Assembly: GCA_947561715.1 (NCBI GenBank)
Contig: OX387205.1
Span: forward strand, 11,661,001 to 11,725,000
Source of the DNA: Ascidia mentula
Taxonomy: Eukaryota; Chordata; Ascidiacea; Phlebobranchia; Ascidiidae
DNA: 64,000 bases
Direction: 5' to 3'
Position numbers and translations under genes: made by a program. The notes beneath the pieces were generated by a model. That model ran no database searches. It saw only the letters and a program-made list of their open reading frames with translations, and was not told the DNA's origin. Shown piece by piece: positions 57,201 to 64,000 of this stretch (the stretch's first letter is position 1; each line of letters opens with the position of its first letter).

Positions 57201-57692
57201 CTTATCCAAAAAAATCTAGCCGGTAGCAAAACATCCTAGCCATTTTTAGATATTTTTAAATGGGTGATCTTTGCATTTTTCTGCTTGGTTTGCAGACCTG
57301 GTGGAATGGAATTCGCCAAATGCGGGAATGTACATTTGGCTGAAGCTAAAAGGCGACAAGAACTCCATATTCTTAGCCGACATGGAGTTTTGCGAGAAGC
57401 ACGGGATTTTCGCAGTGCCTGGCATTGATTTCGCATGCGACAGAAAAAAAACCTACTCAAATTTTCGTATCTGTTTCACGGCAACGGAAAATCACGAAGA
57501 GGTAAAATAAAAACCAAGACCACTGTTTTGCAATGGTTGTTTTCACGGCTCATGTTGTTGACAAGTAAGGTTAAAGTTTCCAGCGTACTTCGCGAAATGA
57601 ATAAGGCAAGGTAACCGAATTGTGTCACATTGTTTGTTTCCCAGGCCATCAAGCGTTTGAAGTCATTGCTAGAAGAAGCAATGGGAAAATGA
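54281..57692 (+). CDS. AADAT: AADAT-like kynurenine/2-aminoadipate aminotransferase, copy 1 (11 exons, 427 aa)
   Basis: Exons 54281-54294, 54435-54479, 54969-55142, 55211-55418, 55677-55892, 56104-56169, 56337-56405, 56519-56629, 57096-57222, 57296-57501, 57645-57692 (TGA); 1284 nt in frame. This is a fold-type I PLP transaminase. AADAT moves the amino group of 2-aminoadipate or kynurenine to 2-oxoglutarate (lysine and tryptophan catabolism). Seen: HNPPT, TGQNPTG (PLP-binding NPTG), IIEDDPYYYLQY, DSASKLIAPGYRVGW with the Schiff-base lysine, and FRICF with the carboxylate-binding arginine. Human AADAT is 425 aa and starts MNYARF; here MDYERF. Odd point: the substrate loop reads SVASGFP instead of SLAGGLP. 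The 14-nt first exon carries only the first four codons. No clear mitochondrial presequence. Confidence 0.88.
54584..54660 (+). mobile_element. hAT-like DNA transposon end fragment
   Basis: Reads ccagtttttcttaaaggtag then gcgcaccctggggagccaca and a g-rich run, resembling the terminal sequences of non-autonomous hAT elements. No partner terminus was found, so it would be a fragment. It lies in intron 2 of AADAT copy 1 and has no counterpart in copy 2. Confidence 0.3.
55445..55550 (+). mobile_element. hAT-like DNA transposon fragment
   Basis: In intron 4 of AADAT copy 1: cagtggttaccaatctacat, then ccccttgagggcctcgaacc. The CAGNGGTTNCCAA start is typical of non-autonomous hAT termini. It is absent from the matching intron of copy 2. 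Weak by itself. Confidence 0.28.
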
Positions 57693-57751
57693 GGACCAGG
57701 AAGAAACGAAAATTTACAGTTAAATTTTTGATTGAAACTAATATTTCTTTG

Positions 57752-57757
57752 ATTAAA
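57752..57757 (+). promoter_or_regulatory. poly(A) signal ATTAAA of AADAT copy 1
   Basis: ATTAAA lies 60 nt after the stop codon; a matching ATTAAA stands 68 nt after the stop of copy 2. Confidence 0.5.
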
Positions 57758-59094
57758 GTAACAATCCCCGCAATTTAACTGATTATCAAGAACGCTAATG
57801 GTCTAATATGCCTCTTCGTTTGATTTGGCTCTACATTCTAAACACATAATCAAAATGTTGCAATATATTGATTAAAGAAAGGCACTCACTAGAGCTACGA
57901 AATAATATATGGAGATTTTGGTCGTAATCTGTTTTATTTGAAGTATCCATTATATTCCAAATATATAAAATACACTTCTACAAAAGCTGTGGTAAATTGT
58001 TAAAGAAACGCTTTACCTGAAGCCGAAAAAGTTGCGTTTTGTCTGTGATGTCTCACAGCATTTGCGCTTTACAGTATATAAACGTATATTAGGCAAATCA
58101 TTTGACATAGTAACACTACGCTTTTATTTGTGCAGGAATGTATCCGCGGCTATTTAATTTTTGAACCATTTCTTTTTTTTTAAATGTGTGAACCTTTAAT
58201 TTATTGAAAAACACTGCACAAGCATATGCTCATTTTTTTGTGAAACTAAGAAAAATGGCGAAGAGTGGGTCGCTCTAATGGGGTCTTTTTCAGGCGACCT
58301 TCGCTATAACATCAATCATAATTTACAGTAGCATCGCAACCAAACTCGGTTATTTCCCAAGCTTTTTACAAAGTGAAAACGAGATTAGGAACTTTTCTCG
58401 CAATTTTTAATAATTATATCCAAAAAAAAATCAACTATATTTGATACTTCTAGTTATGGTTCGCAGCCTACATGGTAACTTCTAATGCTTTTTAAACGTC
58501 CGATTGTCGATTCTTTCCAACACGCCCTGCCCGCCTGTAGTCTAAAGTTTAAAGATTTTCTATGTTAATCGTTGTTATGAGTAAATCAACCGTATCTGCT
58601 TGTTTTGCCAAACAAATGTCAACGTCTGAGTTCGATCAGACAGTAAAACTCTTTTGCCTAAAAAGGATAAATAAACCATGCATCTCAAAGTTATAGGTCG
58701 TGTATACGTGGCAATTACCACCACGCAACAGCCGCATGAATCATTAATCAAAATGAATAATTTGCACTGGTAATGTTTTGACTCACGACGCATTGCGACA
58801 AAATCCCAACACCACCGGAAGGTTGCCTGCCACAAATGATAAACAGCGCTATGAATAAATGTACGTACAAATATATTTCTTCATTTTAACGTTCACGTTT
58901 AATGCCGTTGTCTTATTTTATGGTGTTACAAGGATTCCGCAGTGTACTGTTTTCTTTTTTTCTTTCTGTTCCTTCTGAGAAGTTCCGTTCACACGCTCCG
59001 TTGACTTTCTTTCCATCGTTCGCTTCGAAGGTTGTGTCTCACATTCTTTTCGTTTCTATTCTATACCAAATGCTTCGCCCAAACATACCGAATT
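57758..59094. other. spacer between the two AADAT duplication units
   Basis: AT-rich, no gene recognised. The minus-strand open frame 58575-58835 has no support. Similarity to the 53.5-kb upstream region begins only at about 59095, so that is the visible edge of the second unit. Confidence 0.5.
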
Positions 59095-59825
59095 GATTTT
59101 CAAACAAATGAAGAAGGTGGCACGTAAAGAAACAAACGGCGTATGGTGGCAAGTTGCATGGGTTGGTAAAGCTCAACGGCAGCCTGATGTCAGTGTGGTT
59201 GTTGATGTATCCAGATACACTCGAAAACGCAACACAACTTGTTGTCCATATTTGAATTAAAATACTCCATCTAATTAGGTATTTGCACACTGAAGTCCAA
59301 GTGTACGATTGTTACTTGCAACAAACGATTAATATTTTGAGCCTTTACGTAAGTACTTGAGAAGCTGTTGGGGCGTTTTTTTCTCTGCGGCATTTCATCG
59401 GTGCAGAGGAAATGAACCAATGCAGAATGCAATCACGCGTAGCTCTGCGAAGTTTTGCTTGTGCACGACAGACAGCAAACGAAGCGTCGTTAAAATCTAG
59501 GATTTCTTGAAGGCATTTGAAAAATAGGCTTGTCGTTTTGCTGTGATTACTCTAACTCTGTTAATGAAGTTGGTACGGAGATTAATCTATTTTTCGTATG
59601 TGTTTTCTATTGAAACAAAGCTGTACTTTTCACAACCTTACGTTTTGTATCTTAGCTTTAACATAAAGCAGGACACACCCTTTTGCCTGTCAGAGGTACA
59701 GTTTCAGAGTGACATATATTATCACATTTGAGTGTATCGAGTTTACTAAGAACCAAAACTGTAGCACACGTAATTGAAGATTTGTATGTTATTTTGCTTT
59801 GTGTTGCAGTTGGTAAACAAAAGTC
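59095..59825 (+). repeat. duplicated upstream region of AADAT copy 2
   Basis: Partner of 53575-54280, with the same ordered blocks up to the start codon. Divergence is clearly higher than in several coding exons of the two genes. Confidence 0.75.
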
Positions 59826-62800
59826 ATGGATTATGAAAGGTTGGTTAACCGACTTATGTTGACACTTCGTGATTTCAAAACAAAATACATACCTTTGGTA
59901 CATATGTGCTGTAGACTTAATAATTTAAATATACCTTATCTTATGCACAGGTTTTTTTTGCCAAGTAGAGTGGTCGACGAACCCTACATAACGAGGTAGG
60001 TTCAACCTTGATGCTTTCATATCCATTACACATTCAAACTATTTTCTTGAAAATAATCGGGGAAATTGACAAGTAATAGCGCAGAAAGTCGGTTTACTTG
60101 TACAGAACATTTCCAACATGGTTAAAGTGTGATGTTTTGTAATACTTCTTGCCAAAGTGAAAACGTTTAACCAGTCATTTAAACACAAGGTTTTAAAGTT
60201 CCCCTGGTGCAATATGCCCCCGCCATTGGACCACAATTAGTTCGTGTAATCATGTTAGACCAAAAACAAGACATATTTCAGGGTTTTTCAAAATTTGTTC
60301 GTCGTCAAACCGGTGTGCAATGAAGCGATCTGAGGTTTTACCGTGGAAGTTTGACCGATTTAAGAATATTTAGGAAAAAGCCCAGTCGATTTTGTGGAAC
60401 GTATTGTCATGTGAAAGTAATATTGCTTTTATAGAAAACTTGCGATCCGAGCGCTTGATCATCCGGAGATAATCAGCCTTGCTGGTGGTTTACCAGATTT
60501 ATCAGAGAATCCAGTTGTTAAAACTGTTTTTACTTGTCGGGATGGTGGAACGCTCACTGTTGATGAAAAGGAGATGAGAGACTTTGCGCGATATCAAAGC
60601 GCAAGGGGGTAAATAGAACTTACAATGTTATCTGTAGATTCCAAAGTAATCCTTTGTCTCCAAAGAAGCTTAATAATTTCTTTGCGTATCCTGTGTAGTC
60701 TTTAAGCATATTCCGAGCCAGAGAGAAACACACAAAGTCGTTTTTCTCCCTAAAAGTGTAAATATTCCCCGTGTGCGTTGTTTAAGGCTTGTGTGCCTCG
60801 CCGCTTGATGAAACTTAGAAGCCACTGTGGATTTAAACTGGGCGGGGAACAAAAATCATTATTTGCAATAATCCTAGCTCGTTTAAACTTTGTAAGACCT
60901 ATAGTTTCTAGTGCACTTCTTTAGAATAAGTTTCAAGCACAACTTAATAGCACGAGCATTCTCGACTATACGTTTACTCAGCTGCCAAAATGGCTCGTTA
61001 TATCAAAATTGTTTTCAAAAAATCAGTCAGTTATAAGAAGTGTACTAGATATTATAGTACTTTAAGAAAACAGAGCTGATGCAAAATTTGCAGGAGGACC
61101 GGTTTAACCGTTGCTGTTTATTTTTGTGGCGTGTATGCAAAACCAATTAGTTTTTGACTTTAACTTAAATTATTATTTATTGATTTGCAAGCAACAAGGT
61201 GACGCTTGATTGGATTCACAAAATTCACGCCAAGTACCACAACCCACCAACGATGAACGCCTCAAACCCTGATGTCCGTTTCTCAGCCGTCTTAACTCCA
61301 GGATGCATGGGAGCAATGAACATTCTCTTTCGTATGATGGTTGAAAAGGAGGACGCGGTTCTTATAGAGGAGTTCAGTTTTGCTGGAATCAAGAAAAATG
61401 TAAGTTCGTGTGAAAATGTGAAAGATAAACACGTTGTTTTTTTTATGTTATTGATGAAATGCAGGTACGACGGACATTATCAACTTTTGAATCAACATTA
61501 ATGCCACTTTTATTGGAAGTTGGGGTGTTGCTTGACACAATATTCAAAACATCAGTTTGCTGGACGTGTTTATGCAGCAGATATTTCTCCAGCAGTTGAA
61601 TAAATTCAACATTTTTTTAGCCAATGTGTGTATAATCAGATTAAGACGTGCGGTGGAACACTCGTCGCTGTGCGGTTGGACGAGCATGGAATAATCCCTG
61701 ACGACTTAAGAGATGCGCTCGTTAGGTGGCAGGAGAGAGCAAATGTTACTCGAATGCTCCGCAAACCCCGCCTGCTTTGCACAATTCCCACAGGTCAAAA
61801 CCCCACTGGCGTTACAAGCACACTGGAAAGAAAAAGAGAGATTTACAAGGTCGGTGTTGCATCGGTTGTGCAAGTGGTTGCATTTTGTTGAAGTAGCTTA
61901 CTAATATTTTGTAAATAAAGTCGGGGCAAAACTGTATGTATTGTACATTCTTGACATTCACCAGGGGTTTCCAACCTTACTCTAAAATCATCCAGTGTGA
62001 CCCCATGTTAAAACTACCTGTAACAAAACCTGTTCTGGATATTTCATAAATTCCTCGGGGTTCACGAACCTGGGAACCACTTTCATAGACGATTCGAATA
62101 CAATTGTCATGTGTTTCAAAAAAAGTTTGTTTAGATCGCACGAGAACACGATTTGTTGATAATAGAAGACGATCCATATTATTATCTGCAATACACCGAG
62201 GTTGGTATTTCCGTTATCACATATAAGTTACATGTATAAGTGTATGTAAGCTGTAAAGTATTTGAAATAAATTGCCTGCTCAAAATATCGTGAGTTTTCG
62301 GTTAATCATTTAATACGACCCCGAAACCATTTTTTTGTAAAAATTCATTTTTTTTAGGAATTGGAGAGAAGCTACCAGTCCATTGATACTGATGGTAGAG
62401 TGATCCGTTTAGATTCCGCGTCAAAGGTAAAGTTTGCCTATACTCTAGCTGGGAATACAAAAACATTTTCAAAATGTGTCTCTTTCCAGATTTATGATTT
62501 GCTACGTTTACACAAAAAAATAATTTACTCAAAATTCACGTCAGAAATAAATAAAACGTGTTACTGTTTTCTAAAATATGGGCCAGTATCTTGGTCCTCA
62601 GAATCAAAAATAATCCGTTGTTAGTGTTTTAAAATTCATTTAGGTGCAATAGTTTCGCTGATCGCTGCCTTTAATTAGGTGTTACGGTCATGTATATAAA
62701 TTTAGCTTATTGCTCCCGGATATCGGTTTGGGTGGGTGACTGGACCGGATGCTGTCATACGAGAAATAGTGGAGGCTCAACAAACCAACAGCATGTCGAT

Positions 62801-63558
62801 ATCGAGCTTATCCGAAGTAAGTTTGCGAAAATTTGGATTCATATAATGATTACCTATATTTTAAATGAGCAGAACCCATTTGAGTTTCTGACTCACATGA
62901 ACTCGTAGTGACTGTGATCATGGTACGTATATTTATAAATTTTCTAGGTGCTTATGATCAAGCTGTTCAACCTTTGGGGAATGGAAGGATTTCACCAACA
63001 TATTACTCATCTCCGAGAGCATTACAAGGCCAGCAAAGACAAGACAATCGATCTAATACAAAAATATCTATCCGGTAACAAAACATCCTAGCCATTGTAA
63101 TATACGTAATCTATGGAATTTTTTGTTTGGTTTGCAGACTTGGTGGAGTGTAATTCGCCAAAGGGGGGAATTTTTATTTGGCTGAAGCTAAAAGGCGACA
63201 AGAACTCCATATTCTTATCCGACATGGAGTTTTGCGAGAAGCACGGGATTTTCGCAGTGCCTGGCATTGATTTCGCATGCGACAGAAAAAAAACCTACTC
63301 AAATTTTCGTATCTGTTTCACAGCAACGGATAAACACGAAGAGGTAAAAGAAAACAATTTTTTTAACATTGGTTGTTTTACAGCCCTTGTTGTAGATAAG
63401 CAAGGTTAAAATTTCAGCGTACGTCGCGCAAAGCCATCATTGGTTCACATAAGAGAGCCTATATTTGTGTGGCGTATTTTTTCCCGTTTAAATGTGGTTG
63501 TTTATTTCAGGCAATCAAGCGCTTGAAATCATTGCTGGGAGAGGGGATTGGACGATGA
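59826..63558 (+). CDS. AADAT: AADAT-like kynurenine/2-aminoadipate aminotransferase, copy 2 (11 exons, 425 aa)
   Basis: Exons 59826-59839, 59951-59995, 60435-60608, 61192-61399, 61640-61849, 62135-62200, 62358-62426, 62706-62816, 62948-63074, 63138-63343, 63511-63558 (TGA); 1278 nt in frame. Same exon structure and phases as copy 1, two codons shorter in exon 5. The substrate loop is the canonical SLAGGLP of AADAT. NPTG, IIEDDPYYYLQY, the SASK lysine and FRICF arginine are all present. Same expected reaction: PLP-dependent transamination of kynurenine or 2-aminoadipate with 2-oxoglutarate. Exon 4 and the distal part of exon 10 are nearly identical to copy 1, while exon 3 is much more diverged. 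Confidence 0.88.
61960..62095 (+). mobile_element. short hAT-like MITE in an AADAT intron
   Basis: About 130 bp from ccaggggtttccaacctt to aacctgggaaccactttcat. The ends are imperfect inverted repeats (AGGGGTTTCCAACCTT against AAAGTGGTTCCCAGGTT), the hAT-type CAGNGGTT pattern. No coding capacity. Absent from the matching intron of copy 1. Confidence 0.45.
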
Positions 63559-64000
63559 TTATCTGTGAGAAAAGTGCGACCTAAAACTACAACATTTATG
63601 TGTAAAAACTGCTCTCCCTAAGAAAATTAAACATGTTTGTAATTGTATACTTTCTATAAAAACTTACAGTGTAGCTGCAAGGTATAATATATAATGTAAT
63701 AGATGTTTTGGTGTTGTGATTAGTTGCGGTTATGTGTCTTCTAAAACTGTCTTCAGATACAATTGTTAATATCGAGAGTAATCAACTATTAAATGCAAAT
63801 GAACATGGAGTTCTGGTTTGATGATGCTGTTTGAAACAAGAATGTATCAGTAAATGTGCTAACTGAAATGTGACGTAAACATTCATACGATTGCACTTAA
63901 CAGTACTGTGGCTACACCAGTGGGAGCTGCTACAACCAACAGGGATTTTTTAAGATGAAGATAAAAAAAAGGATTTCATCGTTTAAACACGCTTTTATGA
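63559..64000 (+). other. 3' UTR of AADAT copy 2 and downstream DNA
   Basis: ATTAAA at 63626-63631 is the likely poly(A) signal. Nothing else recognised to the window end. Confidence 0.5.

Noticed and set aside
1-64000. CRISPR arrays, operons with Shine-Dalgarno sites, virus-like elements
   Set aside because: None present; the gene structure is eukaryotic throughout and no capsid, envelope or reverse transcriptase sequence was recognised.

Overview
The window looks like nuclear DNA of a tunicate, most likely a Ciona-like ascidian. It is AT-rich, protein genes are split into many short exons with small GT-AG introns (one is only 66 nt), and every recognisable product is an animal protein. The species is inferred from compactness and gene style, not proven. 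All genes I can support lie on the plus strand. I see no rRNA gene, intact tRNA gene, CRISPR array or virus-like element.

Layout. (1) 1056-5006: a 12-exon coiled-coil gene of the outer dynein arm docking family (ODAD3/CCDC151-like; 545 aa). (2) 5926-7392: a 4-exon SPO16 (C1orf146) homologue, a small meiotic crossover factor. (3) 7393-16583: mostly without recognisable genes; it holds a degenerate repeat with a 51-codon period (14526-15560) and a few weak exon candidates. (4) 16584-52412: one very large gene for the single-type Cav2 (P/Q, N, R) voltage-gated calcium channel alpha1 subunit. From the conserved start at 24942, 45 exons in one consistent phase chain give about 2640 aa, with four domains, EEEE selectivity glutamates, AID, IQ region and a long tail. 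Two upstream exons (16584-16979, 17870-18132) are in phase with it and may form a longer N-terminus. (5) 53184-63558: a tandem array of AADAT-like (kynurenine / 2-aminoadipate) aminotransferase genes: two whole copies (427 and 425 aa, 11 exons each) with duplicated upstream regions, and a decayed relic of a third copy.

The most interesting material is inside the calcium-channel gene. There is a textbook U12-type AT-AC intron after exon 1 and a probable U12-type GT-AG intron in IIS6. Two pairs of tandem, phase-matched alternative exons occur, one for IS6 and one for IVS1-S2. The second IS6 exon replaces the glycine equivalent to the Cav1.2 Timothy-syndrome residue with threonine, and the second IVS exon brings an N-glycosylation sequon. 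The last four tail exons all join in phase 1, and two of them can end early with their own stops, giving several C-termini. The genes do not form an operon; ODAD3-like (cilia), SPO16 (meiosis), Cav2 (synapse) and AADAT (amino acid catabolism) are functionally separate neighbours.
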